Shown here one piece after another: positions 1 to 10,422 of a stretch of 64,000 bases of DNA. Source of the stretch: Ensifer adhaerens (lineage in GTDB: Bacteria > Pseudomonadota > Alphaproteobacteria > Rhizobiales > Rhizobiaceae); contig NZ_LAZS01000006.1 of NCBI RefSeq assembly GCF_002007205.1, positions 434,001-498,000 on the forward strand. The letters are read 5' to 3'. Positions within the stretch are counted from its first letter, which is position 1. Each line of letters starts with the position of its first letter. Under the pieces are notes generated by a model. That model was not told where the DNA came from. It saw nothing but the letters and a program-made list of their open reading frames with translations, and searched no databases. The translations under genes and the position numbers were made by a program.

Positions 1-95
1 TCGACGCCGATCCGGCTGTTCTCGTTGTCGAGGATCATTTCCAGGCGGCCGAGCACGTTCTGGATCCGGACGTCATTGGATGCCACAGCTTCCAT
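1..95 (-). CDS. 5' end of a gene downstream of flgJ (partial, possible FlgN-like)
   Basis: An open frame starts with ATG at 95 and runs off the left edge, so only about 31 residues are visible (beginning MEAVASNDVRIQNVLGRLEM). A good ribosome-binding site (GGGAG, 7 bases before the ATG) supports the start. It begins 14 bases after the flgJ stop on the same strand, so it looks like the next gene of that operon. The visible part is a polar amphipathic helix. FlgN, the chaperone for the hook-junction proteins FlgK and FlgL, is a small helical protein often encoded near these genes and is otherwise missing from the window. That identity is a guess from position only. Confidence 0.5.
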   Translation of the reverse strand, partial: MEAVASNDVRIQNVLGRLEMILDNENSRIGV

Positions 96-109
96 GATTC
101 AACTCCCAA

Positions 110-664
110 TTAGGCTTGTTTGTTCTTGTCGTCTTCGGTTGAAAAGCCGGTCAGCGTCTTGCGCTCGTATTCCTGCACGAGGCTTGCGGCGAGGTTCAGG
201 CTGTTGCCGTCGAGCGATGCCTGGACCCGTTCGGTGGCATCAGCGCCAGCCAGCTGGTCGGCGATGCCGATACCGCCGCTCTTTGAAATCACGTCGCCGA
301 TCTGTTCGGCCATCATGCTCTTCCAGATGTCACCGGCGTTGCCCTTGCCGAAGACGTTCTCGCTGTCGGTCGGCAGCATCGACTTCACGAAGTTCTGCAG
401 CACCATGGCCTCGAACTTGCGATAGGTTTCCGGAATCTTCTTCTGTTCGACGCGGTTGTTGATATCGCCGAGCCCACTCGATCCCTCAGGCGAGAGATTG
501 AGGACGTTGACGGCCGCGGCAAAGCCGTTGCCGTTTTCCGCGAGACTCGTCGCCTTGAACGCGGCGCGGTTGGCCTTCAGGCGCGCCTGCGCTTCCTGCA
601 CTTCGGCGGGGTCGGCGGCGCGCACGACATCCATCACCAGATCGCTGGGCGGAGAGATGGCCAT
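110..664 (-). CDS. flgJ: Flagellar rod-binding protein FlgJ (N-terminal domain only)
   Basis: The protein (184 aa from the ATG at 664) carries the rod-binding signature near residues 84-135: FEAMVLQNFVKSMLP, then a glycine-bearing stretch and KSGGIGIADQL. FlgJ acts in the periplasm as a scaffold for rod assembly. Gammaproteobacterial FlgJ is about 310 aa with a C-terminal muramidase; this one ends after the scaffold domain, as is usual in alphaproteobacteria, so another enzyme must open the peptidoglycan (see the lytic transglycosylase at 10423-10995). The frame is open to 721, but the ATG at 664 is preceded by AGAGG at a proper distance and starts a FlgJ-like sequence. Confidence 0.85.
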   Translation of the reverse strand: MAISPPSDLVMDVVRAADPAEVQEAQARLKANRAAFKATSLAENGNGFAAAVNVLNLSPEGSSGLGDINNRVEQKKIPETYRKFEAMVLQNFVKSMLPTDSENVFGKGNAGDIWKSMMAEQIGDVISKSGGIGIADQLAGADATERVQASLDGNSLNLAASLVQEYERKTLTGFSTEDDKNKQA

Positions 665-744
665 GACGAATCCTCTCAAAATCGAGCCTGGGCATTGGTC
701 GGACCGGGTTAGCTCCGCCATCGAAGCATCCCGGGAATGACGTA

Positions 745-1158
745 CTATCGCCCGTCAAGCTTACCGGAAGCTGGCGCGTTGCCCGTAACGTGTTGATCGA
801 TCAGGTCATAGATGGAGTTGTCGGCCTCTTCGCGGTCCTCGGACTGGCGCGCCTCCTTCATGTTTTCCTCGAGCCGGTCGGCTTTCGCGCGCTCCCTCAG
901 CATGCGGGCCTCGTGCGTTTGCTGGATGCCGTGCAGCATCTGGTCCTTCTGCACGAGCCGCCCGATCTGCGAGGAATAGTGGCCGGAAAACATGCGGTGC
1001 ATCGGATGTGCCGACCCCATGGCGTCGACGACGACATCGATCGTCTCGGCCAGGGCTTCGCGCTGCCGCACCATCTCGACGTAGTCGGCCTCCGCCATCT
1101 GCTCCAGATGACGCTGGACCGCGACCAGGCGCTTGAGTTTCTGCGAGCGGGTCTTCAT
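745..1158 (-). CDS. Coiled-coil flagellar protein, candidate FliJ
   Basis: A 137 aa highly charged protein, almost entirely helical by eye, with heptad-like stretches (residues 1-55 and 78-115). It starts with a basic segment, MKTRSQKLKRLVAVQRHLEQ, typical of FliJ, the small coiled-coil stalk that links the FliI ATPase to the FlhA export gate. Length fits FliJ (about 145 aa). It starts 4 bases after the fliR stop and lies between fliR and flgJ. No other gene here qualifies as fliJ. Primary sequence gives no diagnostic motif, so the identity is inferred from shape, size and context. Confidence 0.6.
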   Translation of the reverse strand: MKTRSQKLKRLVAVQRHLEQMAEADYVEMVRQREALAETIDVVVDAMGSAHPMHRMFSGHYSSQIGRLVQKDQMLHGIQQTHEARMLRERAKADRLEENMKEARQSEDREEADNSIYDLIDQHVTGNAPASGKLDGR

Positions 1159-1162
1159 GCGG

Positions 1163-1915
1163 CTATCCTCCCTGCATGACCAGGGCGAAACCGTCGCCGA
1201 AGAGACGCAGCATGGCGGCGATGCCGAGATAGAGCAGGAACAAGCCCCCCATGATCAGATAGGGCTGCGAGATGAAGTAGATCGGGATCTGGGGTGCCAG
1301 CTTGTTCACCATGCCGATCGCCACGTTGAAAAGCAGGCCATAGATGACGAAGGGGCTCGCAAGCCTCAGCATGATCATGAAGGTCTGCGCCAGCGAATCC
1401 GTGAGCGTGATCAGCACCCCTTGCGGGTCGAAGGCGGTGCCGATCGGCATGGCGCGGTAGGATTGCACGATCGCCTCGATCATCACGTGATGGAAATCCA
1501 GCATGAAAAGTACCATCAGACCGGCGAAACTGATCAAGCTGGTCACCTGGTTTTCAGGCGTATCTTCGATCACGTCCGACGAGGGCGGCGAGGCAAAGCC
1601 CATCAACATGGTGATCGCCGTGCCGGCGAACTGCAGTCCAAGCACGTAGTAGCGGGCGACAAGGCCCATGACCACGCCGACGGCCGTCTCGGCGGCGATG
1701 AGGTAGATGTAGACGTGCCCCTTGCCCGTCACCTGCGGGTAAATGTCCGTCCACATGACGGGCAGGATCGCCATGGAAACCGCCACGGCGATGAACAGCC
1801 GCACCTGCATCGGAACGCGCGCGCTGGAGAACCCGGGCATGATCATGATGCAGCCGCCGATCCGGCAGAAGGCCGCAAACAGCGCCAGCACCGTGCCCTC
1901 CGGGTCGGTGATCAT
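1163..1915 (-). CDS. fliR: Flagellar export gate protein FliR
   Basis: FliR (250 aa, normal length) is a polytopic inner-membrane subunit that forms the type III export pore with FliP and FliQ. The N-terminus ([20 protein letters not shown]) and the hydrophobic segments around residues 10-30, 36-56, 66-90, 125-145, 170-200 and 212-235 fit the family. Its first codons overlap the flhA stop by 4 bases, implying coupled translation. It belongs to the minus-strand operon that also carries fliQ and flhA, so most of the export gate is co-transcribed; fliP and flhB lie elsewhere in the window. Confidence 0.95.
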   Translation of the reverse strand: MITDPEGTVLALFAAFCRIGGCIMIMPGFSSARVPMQVRLFIAVAVSMAILPVMWTDIYPQVTGKGHVYIYLIAAETAVGVVMGLVARYYVLGLQFAGTAITMLMGFASPPSSDVIEDTPENQVTSLISFAGLMVLFMLDFHHVMIEAIVQSYRAMPIGTAFDPQGVLITLTDSLAQTFMIMLRLASPFVIYGLLFNVAIGMVNKLAPQIPIYFISQPYLIMGGLFLLYLGIAAMLRLFGDGFALVMQGG

Positions 1916-3999
1916 GAAATGGAGCCGATGATCTTGATCTCGAGGCCCTTGGCAAGCTCGACATGCGAGAGCACGGGCAAGGTGGCAAAGAGGCGCTCGA
2001 TGATCATGCGCACATAAGAACGGGATTCGGGCGAACTTACCAGTACGAAGGGCATGCCGCGATCGAGATGTTCACGGATAACTTTCGTCGCCTGTTCGCT
2101 GAATTCTTCGAGGTGGCGCGGGTCGATGTCGAACTCGACGACCTCGCCCTTGGCGTCGCGCTTCAGCGCCTGATGGAAGACCATGTCCCACTTGTTGCCG
2201 AGCCTCAGCACCCTGAGGACCCCGTTGTCGGCGAGGTCACCGCAAAGCTGCTGCGACATGCGCACACGCACGTGCTCGACGATCTGCTCGGTCTTGCGCA
2301 CATGCGGCGCGAGTTCGGCGACCGCTTCGAGGATCAGATGCAGGTTGCGGATCGAGACGCGCTCGGCCAGCAGCAGCTTCAGCACGGCCTGCAGGCCCGA
2401 ATAGGACATGTGCGAGGTGCAGATCTCGTCGGCAAGCTTGCGGTATTCCGGATCGAGCCGCTCGATCAGCACCTTCACGTCCTTATAGGAGAGCAGGTGC
2501 GGCAGGTTGTTGCGGATCACTTCGCTCAGGTGCGTCAAAACCACCGAAACGTTGTCGATCGGATGGAAGCCCTCGCGCTTCAGATCCTCGGTAAAGGTCT
2601 CGAGGATCGAAACCGCCGGCATGCCGAAGGCGGGTTCGCGGATCTCGTCGCCAGGCACGCTCGGCCGGCGGCCGCCGCCGGTGACCACCAGGACTTCGCC
2701 GACGCGCACGGTGTTGGACGCGATCGTCGTGCCGTGAATGCGGATATGGTAAGCCTTGTCCGGGATGCTGATATCGTCGGACACCTTGATTTCCGGAATG
2801 ACCAGACCGTATTGCCCGGCAAACTTGCGGCGCATCTTGCCGACGCGGAAGGCCAGTTCCTGGTGCGCGCCGAGCAAACGGGTCGAGACCTGCTTGCCGA
2901 GCAGCAATTCGATCTCGGCGGTCTTCAGCACCGACTTGACGGAGTCCTGCTCACCTTCCTTGGTCTGCTGGACTTTCGCCGCTTCCTCCGCGCGGCGGGC
3001 AGCGTTCGCGGCCTCGATCTGGCGCGGCACGAGCCAGCTCAGGAACGCCATGCCGCCGCCGAGAACGGCAAACGGCAGGAACGGAAGGCCCGGAACCACG
3101 GACAGCAGAATGATCAGACCGGAGGCGACCATCAGCGCCTTCGGATAGCCGCCGAGCTGGCCGACGACCGCCTGGTCGGTCGAGCCGGCGGTGCCGCCGC
3201 GCGAAACCAGAAGGCCGGCGGCGAGCGAAACGATCAGTGCCGGGATCTGCGAGACGAGACCGTCGCCGACCGACAGCTTGACGAAGACGTCGGCGGCTTC
3301 GCCGATCGGCATGCCATGGCGCAGATAGCCGATGATGATGCCGCCGAAGATGTTGATCGCGGTGATGATCAGGCCGGCAATCGCGTCGCCGCGCACGAAC
3401 TTGGAAGCACCGTCCATGGCGCCGTAGAAGGAGCTTTCCTCTTCGAGCTCGCGACGACGGCGCTGCGCCTCCTTCTCGTCGATCAGGCCGGCCGACAGGT
3501 CGGCGTCGATCGACATCTGCTTGCCGGGGATCGCATCGAGGGTGAAGCGCGCGCCGACTTCGGCGATGCGCGTCGCACCCTTGGTGATGACGATGAAGTT
3601 CACGGTGATGAGGATGAGGAAGACGATCAGACCGATGACGAAATCGCCGGACATGACGAGGCTGGCAAAACCGGAGATGACGCCACCGGCAGCACCGTGA
3701 CCCTCGTGACCGTGGGACAGGATGACGCGCGTCGTGGCGATGTTCAGCGCCAGGCGCACCATGGTCGAGATCAGCAAGATCGTCGGGAAGGACGAGAATT
3801 CGAGCGGGCGCTGGATCCACAGGGAGACCATCAGGATCAGCACGGAGAAGGCGATCGAGAAGGCCAGACCCATGTCGATGAGGAATGGCGGGATCGGCAG
3901 GAAGAGGATCGACAGGATCGCCACGATCCCGAGCGCGAAGCCGACGTCCCGGCCCTTCGGTGCCACTTTCGGGATGATCAGCGCTGCTTGTTGTGCCAT
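1912..3999 (-). CDS. flhA: Flagellar export gate protein FlhA
   Basis: FlhA (695 aa, full length) forms the nonameric export ring whose cytosolic part receives substrate-chaperone complexes. Hydrophobic segments fill residues 20-330, interrupted by the conserved FHIPEP-family loop near residues 150-175 ([20 protein letters not shown]). The rest is the soluble docking domain, ending with a conserved [20 protein letters not shown]-type region near residues 515-535. It overlaps fliR by 4 bases and is separated from fliQ by 132 bases, enough for an internal promoter, though none is obvious. Confidence 0.97.
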   Translation of the reverse strand: MAQQAALIIPKVAPKGRDVGFALGIVAILSILFLPIPPFLIDMGLAFSIAFSVLILMVSLWIQRPLEFSSFPTILLISTMVRLALNIATTRVILSHGHEGHGAAGGVISGFASLVMSGDFVIGLIVFLILITVNFIVITKGATRIAEVGARFTLDAIPGKQMSIDADLSAGLIDEKEAQRRRRELEEESSFYGAMDGASKFVRGDAIAGLIITAINIFGGIIIGYLRHGMPIGEAADVFVKLSVGDGLVSQIPALIVSLAAGLLVSRGGTAGSTDQAVVGQLGGYPKALMVASGLIILLSVVPGLPFLPFAVLGGGMAFLSWLVPRQIEAANAARRAEEAAKVQQTKEGEQDSVKSVLKTAEIELLLGKQVSTRLLGAHQELAFRVGKMRRKFAGQYGLVIPEIKVSDDISIPDKAYHIRIHGTTIASNTVRVGEVLVVTGGGRRPSVPGDEIREPAFGMPAVSILETFTEDLKREGFHPIDNVSVVLTHLSEVIRNNLPHLLSYKDVKVLIERLDPEYRKLADEICTSHMSYSGLQAVLKLLLAERVSIRNLHLILEAVAELAPHVRKTEQIVEHVRVRMSQQLCGDLADNGVLRVLRLGNKWDMVFHQALKRDAKGEVVEFDIDPRHLEEFSEQATKVIREHLDRGMPFVLVSSPESRSYVRMIIERLFATLPVLSHVELAKGLEIKIIGSIS

Positions 4000-4131
4000 G
4001 TCTCTTCCGTCTCATCATGAGATCAAGGCAGCATTCACACGCGCTGCCCCACTATAGAGACGGAGATAGCGATCCAAGCTTGCGCGAGGGTTTCACGCCG
4101 CCGCTTGAGAACAAGCTTCGGCGCTGCGGCA

Positions 4132-4398
4132 TCAGAATCCGGACTGGATGCGCGAGAAGATGATGTCGGTGAAGATCGAGATCTGAGCGCCGATAAAGGG
4201 CGCGGACACGGCAACCGTGATCATCACGGCCAGAATCTTCGGGACGAAGGTCAGCGTCATTTCCTGGACCTGGGTCAGCGCCTGGATGAAGGCGATGACG
4301 ACGCCGACAACCATGGCGGCGAGAACGGCGGGCCCCGAGGCCACGATCACGGTCCAGATCGCGGCCTGCACAATATCGAGGGCATCCGCCTCATTCAT
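4132..4398 (-). CDS. fliQ: Flagellar export gate protein FliQ
   Basis: FliQ (88 aa, usual size) is a two-helix membrane subunit of the export pore. The sequence shows two hydrophobic helices at about residues 10-40 and 48-78, with the family pattern around FIQALTQVQEMTLTFVPKI in the turn between them. It starts 7 bases after flgD and is followed by flhA on the same strand. Confidence 0.95.
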   Translation of the reverse strand: MNEADALDIVQAAIWTVIVASGPAVLAAMVVGVVIAFIQALTQVQEMTLTFVPKILAVMITVAVSAPFIGAQISIFTDIIFSRIQSGF

Positions 4399-4405
4399 GG
4401 AGTTA

Positions 4406-5600
<1,195 letters not shown>

Positions 5601-5634
5601 TCAGACATCCTTCATGTTTGTCCGGCTCCCCACA

Positions 5635-6690
5635 CTAGAGGAAATTGAGCAAGCTCATCTGCTGTAGTCGCGACGTTAGTGTATAGGACGTTTCCAACTG
5701 TACCTTGAGCATATTGATCCGGGTCGCGGTTTCCTCGACGTCGATACCCTCGAGGTCAGCCACATGGCTCTTGACGAGCTTGAGCTGATCTTCGATCGAG
5801 GTGTTCGCCTTCTTCACCCGCGATTCCCCGATGCCGAGCGAGCTGCGCTCGCCGTTGAGCGCGGCGATGCCCTTCTCGGCGTAGTCCAGCGCTGCGGTGC
5901 CGACGGCACCGCGCGCTGCGGGCGTGATGTTCTTGTCCATCAGTTCGGCGGAGATCACGCTTGCGAGCGCGAACATCCGGAATCCCCTGGTATTGGCGTT
6001 GGTCGAGCTTTCGATCACCTCGCTGGCGCTGATCCGGCTCGTCATGTTCTGGCTGGACGCGTTCGACCAGTTGGTGTCCCAGTACCCTCCCGGGGTCGTA
6101 TCCATAAAGCTCGCTTCAAGTCCGGTGATGAACGTCGTCATCTGGGCGGCGGTGATCTGGTCATCGGAGGTGATGCCGTTGGCGGACTTGAACGTCGTAA
6201 ACGCCGTGTCAAAAGCAGTCTTCGCCGCAGAGGTGGCGGTGTAGTCGGCGAAAGGCTTGGCGTCGGTATTGATGCCCGAAAACAGGAACTCGCTGTTGAA
6301 GGAGGTGTTGGCGGCCGCAGTGAAGGTCTGCAGCGCGCCCATGATCTCGGTCTTCTGGATCTTCAGCTGGCTTGCGGCATCGTTGCCCTTGTAGGTGACG
6401 AGCGTGTCGCGCACCTTCTCGGCCGCTTTCGCCATCGTCTCCAGCGCACCCTGCGAGCCGGAGAGGCGCTGGGTCACGACGGAGTTGGTGCTCTTCATCG
6501 AGTTCAGCCGGTCGATCTCGCGCTGAAGATTGAGCGAGCGCGACGCCGACGCGCCGAGCGTGAGGCCGACGTCATAGTGCCGACCGGTTGTCTGCTCCTG
6601 GGTCGCCTTCAGCAGGTCCATCTGATTCTGCGCAATCGTCATGCGCATGGCGGTCTGGATCGCCAGATTAGAAACGTAGGACGTCTTCAT
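5635..6690 (-). CDS. flgL: Hook-filament junction protein FlgL
   Basis: FlgL (351 aa) is the distal junction protein joining hook to filament. It has the flagellin-like helical ends (N-terminal 1-140, C-terminal about 270-351) with a variable middle. The start MKTSYVSNLAIQTAMRMTI and the C-terminus ending SRLQQMSLLNFL fit the family. It is 2 bases downstream of flgK, so the two junction proteins are made together and exported after the hook is complete. Confidence 0.93.
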   Translation of the reverse strand: MKTSYVSNLAIQTAMRMTIAQNQMDLLKATQEQTTGRHYDVGLTLGASASRSLNLQREIDRLNSMKSTNSVVTQRLSGSQGALETMAKAAEKVRDTLVTYKGNDAASQLKIQKTEIMGALQTFTAAANTSFNSEFLFSGINTDAKPFADYTATSAAKTAFDTAFTTFKSANGITSDDQITAAQMTTFITGLEASFMDTTPGGYWDTNWSNASSQNMTSRISASEVIESSTNANTRGFRMFALASVISAELMDKNITPAARGAVGTAALDYAEKGIAALNGERSSLGIGESRVKKANTSIEDQLKLVKSHVADLEGIDVEETATRINMLKVQLETSYTLTSRLQQMSLLNFL

Positions 6691-6692
6691 GA

Positions 6693-8156
6693 TTACCTCA
6701 CAGCTTCCATCAAGGCCGCCATCATGGCGTCCACGGTGCTCACCAGCTTGGCCGATGCTTTGTACGATTGTTCGAGATCGAGCAGCAGCGACAGCTCTTC
6801 ATCGATGCTGACGCCCGTCTGCTTGCTGAGCGCCTCCTGGGTGCGCGACAGCATCGCCTTCTTGTTGTCGTCGGCGGTCGATGCGATCTTGCGGGTCTGC
6901 TCGAGCCAGCCGACCGACCCGGTCGCGAAATTCAGCAGGCTACTGGTGCCGTCGAGGCCGGTCGACGGGTCGAACGACATGTTCTCGCCCATCTTGTTGA
7001 TGAAGCCATCGACAAGGCCCGTGTAGCCGGGGCTGGGATTTCCGGCACCGCCGGGGTTCGACACGACGCCGTTAAAGCCGCCATCGCGCAGCAGAAGCGG
7101 ATTGGCCTTGGCCAACGCATTGACCGTGATCTTCGACGCCAGGCCGGGAACGACTGTTCCCGTCGACGGCATCGCCGCCAAAGCCGGATCCGTCGTAAAC
7201 AGACCGGGCTTGTAGGGTATCGGGGTCGCTGCGCCAGGATCGCCTTCCTTGAAAAGTTCGATCAGGCCGCGCGCGATTTCGTCGAGTTGCGACTGGAATT
7301 TCGGTGCAATGTCATCGCGCAGTTGCACAAGGCTCGCGAGTTTGCCCTTGGCCGTGGTATCGGCGCCATTGCCGGGCGCGATCGGCACGCCGTCAACGAA
7401 AATCTTGTTGCCAACCGTCGCTGCGTCATAGGCCGTGGTCGGAGCGAAGGTAACCTTGCGCGCGCTGTTCTCGAAGAGCACCGTGCCGTCGGTGGTGAAG
7501 ATCACCGTGTCGTTGTTGCCGCGGGTCACGGTGGAGATGCCGATGATCTCCGACACCTGCTTCAGGATCTTGTCGCGCTGGTCGAGCGCGTCGCTGGCGT
7601 CTTCGCCTTGAGCCGTGGCTTCCTTGACGGCGCTGTTCGCCTTCTCGAAATCGGCCAGAAGGCTGTTCAGCTTGTCGACCTCAAGCGCGATTTCCTTGTC
7701 GGCATCCTCGCGCAGATCCTGCACCGACCTGGAGGTCTTGTTGAGCGAGTTGGCGAGATCCTGCGCACTGGTGACGGCGGACGCCGCGATCGTCTTGTTG
7801 CCGGGAGTCGAGGCCAGGGTCTGCAGGCTCGTGCGGAACTCCGACAGCAGCTTCGACGGCGCCGTCTCGTAGTTGTTGCCGCCGAGCGCCGATTTCAAGA
7901 GCTCCAGTCCATCGCGAAGCCGGGCCTGGCCCGAGGCTTCGCCGATGCTGGCGATGCTCTGCTTGAGCAGCGCCTCGTTCTGGGCACGGTAGATGGATAC
8001 GACCTGCGCGCCGTTGCCGGTGCTTCCGAGCAGCGCGAGGCGACGCGAATAATCCGCATTGCCCGCATTCGCGATGTTCTTCGACACGATCGCGGTCTGC
8101 TGCGCCGTGTTGCTGAAGGCCTGCTGTGCGATGGATATTGCGGAGGACAGCGACAT
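6693..8156 (-). CDS. flgK: Hook-associated protein FlgK
   Basis: FlgK (487 aa) is the proximal hook-filament junction protein. Its N-terminal helix contains the rod/hook family signature (SKNIANAGNADYSRRLALLG, residues 25-45) and its C-terminus is the helical, leucine-rich ISIDEELSLLLDLEQSYKAS type. The middle third is the variable surface domain. It lies between flgE and flgL with a 23-base gap to flgE. Confidence 0.95.
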   Translation of the reverse strand: MSLSSAISIAQQAFSNTAQQTAIVSKNIANAGNADYSRRLALLGSTGNGAQVVSIYRAQNEALLKQSIASIGEASGQARLRDGLELLKSALGGNNYETAPSKLLSEFRTSLQTLASTPGNKTIAASAVTSAQDLANSLNKTSRSVQDLREDADKEIALEVDKLNSLLADFEKANSAVKEATAQGEDASDALDQRDKILKQVSEIIGISTVTRGNNDTVIFTTDGTVLFENSARKVTFAPTTAYDAATVGNKIFVDGVPIAPGNGADTTAKGKLASLVQLRDDIAPKFQSQLDEIARGLIELFKEGDPGAATPIPYKPGLFTTDPALAAMPSTGTVVPGLASKITVNALAKANPLLLRDGGFNGVVSNPGGAGNPSPGYTGLVDGFINKMGENMSFDPSTGLDGTSSLLNFATGSVGWLEQTRKIASTADDNKKAMLSRTQEALSKQTGVSIDEELSLLLDLEQSYKASAKLVSTVDAMMAALMEAVR

Positions 8157-8179
8157 GACGCGGACCGTATCTCTTTCAA

Positions 8180-9391
8180 TTACCGTTTCAGGTTGACCAG
8201 CACGTCAAGCAGGTCCGAGGCGGTCTGGAACACCTTGGAGTTTGCCGTGTAGTTGCGCTGCGCCTCGATCATCGAGGTCAGTTCGTTGGCGATATCGACG
8301 TTGGAGTTTTCGAGCGCCTTGGACTTGATGTCGCCGAAGGCGCCGGAGCCCGCAAAGCCGGTGACGATGACACCGGAATCCGCGCCCTGGGTATAGACGT
8401 TGCCCGATTCCGGCTGCAGCTTGTCCGGGCTCTGCACGTTGGCGAGCGCGATGCGGAACTTCGGCACGAGGTTGTCGCCGTACTTGGCGTAGACGATGCC
8501 TTCCTTGTCGATCTCGAAGCCCGTCATTTTCGAAGGCTTGCTACCGTCGATGGTGCCACCATCGGTTTCGAATTTTTCGCCCGCTTGGGTCGTCTTGGAG
8601 AAGTCGATGCTCAGCGGGGCGAGCGTGGCGCCGCTACCGGCAAACGGACCGAGGGCAGCCGTCGACAGCGGTGCCGGGTTCGCCGGCGTCAGCTTGCCCG
8701 CGGCATCAAACGTCAAGGTCTGCGTTGCCAGGTTGGTGTTGGTTTGACGGTCGACGATCGTCAGGGACCACACGCCGTTACCGGCCTGTTTCGTATAGGT
8801 GAAGTCAAGAAGGCGCGAGTTGCCCTGGCTGTCGTATACGGAAAGCGACGATTTATGTTGGTCGCCGGTCGCGGCGTTACCTGGAAGGGTTGCCCCCATC
8901 GAGCCCTTGGTGGAGCCGGAAGCCACCACGCCGTCGTCCGCGAGCTTGACCGGCACCAGGCCGTCGAAACCGTTGACGACAACGGTCGGGTCGACGCCGG
9001 CCTTGTACTCGTAGCCCATCAGCGTGTAGCCGGCGGTGTTGACGAGGTTGCCGTTCTTGTCCGGCACGAAGGAGCCGGCGCGCGTCAGGAAGTTCTGACC
9101 ACCATTGCCCGAGACGATGAAAAAGCCGCCGCCGTTGATCATCAGATCACTTGCCGAGGTCGTGTAGCTGGAGCCGCCCTGCTGGGAGATGCTGTAGCGC
9201 ACCTGGGTCTCGACGCCGCCGGAATTGTAGTTGCCGCCGCCCGAAGGCAGGATCATCGACGAAAACTCAGTGGAGGCGCGCTTGTAGCCGGTCGTGTTGG
9301 AGTTCGCGATGTTTTCGGCGACGGTGCCCAGACGGTTCGACTGGGCGTTCATACCGGACACACCCGTTCTCATGCTGCCATAGAGACTCAT
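8180..9391 (-). CDS. flgE: Flagellar hook protein FlgE
   Basis: FlgE (403 aa) is the hook subunit. The N-terminal rod/hook signature is at residues 12-35 (GMNAQSNRLGTVAENIANSN then TTGYKRA) and the C-terminal signature is at 365-400 (LENSNVDIANELTSMIEAQR). The centre has the beta-rich FlgE D2 region. It is the first gene of the flgE-flgK-flgL-flaF-flbT-flgD-fliQ run and starts 90 bases downstream of the rem stop, so it may be read from the rem promoter, its own, or both. Confidence 0.96.
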   Translation of the reverse strand: MSLYGSMRTGVSGMNAQSNRLGTVAENIANSNTTGYKRASTEFSSMILPSGGGNYNSGGVETQVRYSISQQGGSSYTTSASDLMINGGGFFIVSGNGGQNFLTRAGSFVPDKNGNLVNTAGYTLMGYEYKAGVDPTVVVNGFDGLVPVKLADDGVVASGSTKGSMGATLPGNAATGDQHKSSLSVYDSQGNSRLLDFTYTKQAGNGVWSLTIVDRQTNTNLATQTLTFDAAGKLTPANPAPLSTAALGPFAGSGATLAPLSIDFSKTTQAGEKFETDGGTIDGSKPSKMTGFEIDKEGIVYAKYGDNLVPKFRIALANVQSPDKLQPESGNVYTQGADSGVIVTGFAGSGAFGDIKSKALENSNVDIANELTSMIEAQRNYTANSKVFQTASDLLDVLVNLKR

Positions 9392-9481
9392 ATCGGATCC
9401 TCATTTCCTTGTTACGGCGACACTAGGAAGCGGGCCTTGCGTGAACCTGTCTTGGCTCAGCGCCCGCCCGCTGCGCGGCGC

Positions 9482-10153
9482 TCAGTTCCAGTCGATGCAG
9501 TAGCCAAGGAAACGCTTCGAATCGATCGGGTCGAAGCCGAGCTTCTTGCGCAGCTTCTTGCGCAGCTTGCTGATGTGGCTCTCGACGACGTTTTCTTCGA
9601 CGTCCTCGTCGAAGATCCCGTAGATCGCGTTGAAGATCTGCGACTTGGATACGCGGCGGCCGCGGTTTGCGACCAAATATTCGAGGATGCGGCGCTCGCG
9701 GCGCGGAAGCGCAAAGACTTCGCCGTTGATCTCCGGGTCACGGCCGTCGGCGAAAACGCGGATCGGACCGATGTCGGTAAAGTTGGCGATCGCCTTCAGA
9801 CGGCGGCGGATCGCAGCGACCCGGGCGAGAATTTCGCGGGGGTGGATCGGCTTGCGTACGACGTCGTCGACGCCGCAATCAAAGAGTGCAAGCGTGTTTT
9901 CGAGGGAGGGCGTGTCGCTCATCGCGATGACAGGCGCCATCGAGCGATCGCGGATGGCCCGCGGCAGCGTGAAGGTGGTGTCGCCCTGCCCGATCAGGAA
10001 AGCCTCTACCGCATCGATATCCGAATCAGCCGCCGCATTCACCCACTCTCCGAACTCGCGGGGATCGAACCCCGTCGAGGGAATACCTTCGCGCCCGAAG
10101 AGGGACGCGTACCCGTCCTTCACCAGCTCTCTTTCATCAACCACTACGATCAT
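9482..10153 (-). CDS. rem: Orphan OmpR-type regulator Rem (FtcR family)
   Basis: Rem (223 aa) is the class IB activator of late flagellar genes in Sinorhizobium, itself switched on by VisN/VisR; FtcR is the Brucella counterpart. Residues 1-120 form a receiver-like domain and 130-223 a winged-helix DNA-binding domain ([20 protein letters not shown] is the recognition part). The receiver is degenerate: where the phosphoacceptor Asp should sit after beta-3 the sequence reads [11 protein letters not shown], and no partner kinase is encoded nearby. It therefore probably works without phosphorylation. A TTAA-N7-TTAA box lies about 92 bases upstream of its start. Confidence 0.93.
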   Translation of the reverse strand: MIVVVDERELVKDGYASLFGREGIPSTGFDPREFGEWVNAAADSDIDAVEAFLIGQGDTTFTLPRAIRDRSMAPVIAMSDTPSLENTLALFDCGVDDVVRKPIHPREILARVAAIRRRLKAIANFTDIGPIRVFADGRDPEINGEVFALPRRERRILEYLVANRGRRVSKSQIFNAIYGIFDEDVEENVVESHISKLRKKLRKKLGFDPIDSKRFLGYCIDWN

Positions 10154-10422
10154 TCGCCCGCCTCCGAATCAGTATGGCTCCGCACTGATTGAGAGGTACG
10201 AATCGAGGGATTCATGAACAACTAGAGGAAGTTAATGGGTGGAATTAATAATTGATTAACTATGTTTCGCCGATTTGATCTATATCTAGTAGCACCCATC
10301 CCAAACCGACACTAAAATAATGTGGAAAAGTTAACGGACTACGACAAATCGCTTGCGGTCACATTGTCCGCGCATTGTCGCCACAATGCGGCAAACATGA
10401 CGCTAATGCACTCATTGGTTGC
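10154..10422. other. Intergenic region upstream of rem
   Basis: This 269-base AT-rich gap separates rem from the upstream lytic transglycosylase gene on the same strand and must hold the rem promoter. It contains the CtrA-like box at 10245-10260. I saw no ORF and no convincing terminator for the upstream operon. Confidence 0.7.
10245..10260. promoter_or_regulatory. CtrA-like box upstream of rem
   Basis: TTAA, seven bases, TTAAC: an exact match to the CtrA recognition pattern, and nearly symmetric so readable on both strands. It lies about 92 bases upstream of the rem start codon, in a region otherwise free of genes. CtrA is the cell-cycle response regulator that controls flagellar genes in several alphaproteobacteria. 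Binding is inferred. Confidence 0.6.

Noticed and set aside
1963-4020. Long plus-strand open frame (685 codons) opposite flhA
   Set aside because: It is the mirror of flhA in a GC-rich genome; its translation is His/Asp/Arg-rich low-complexity sequence with no recognisable domain.
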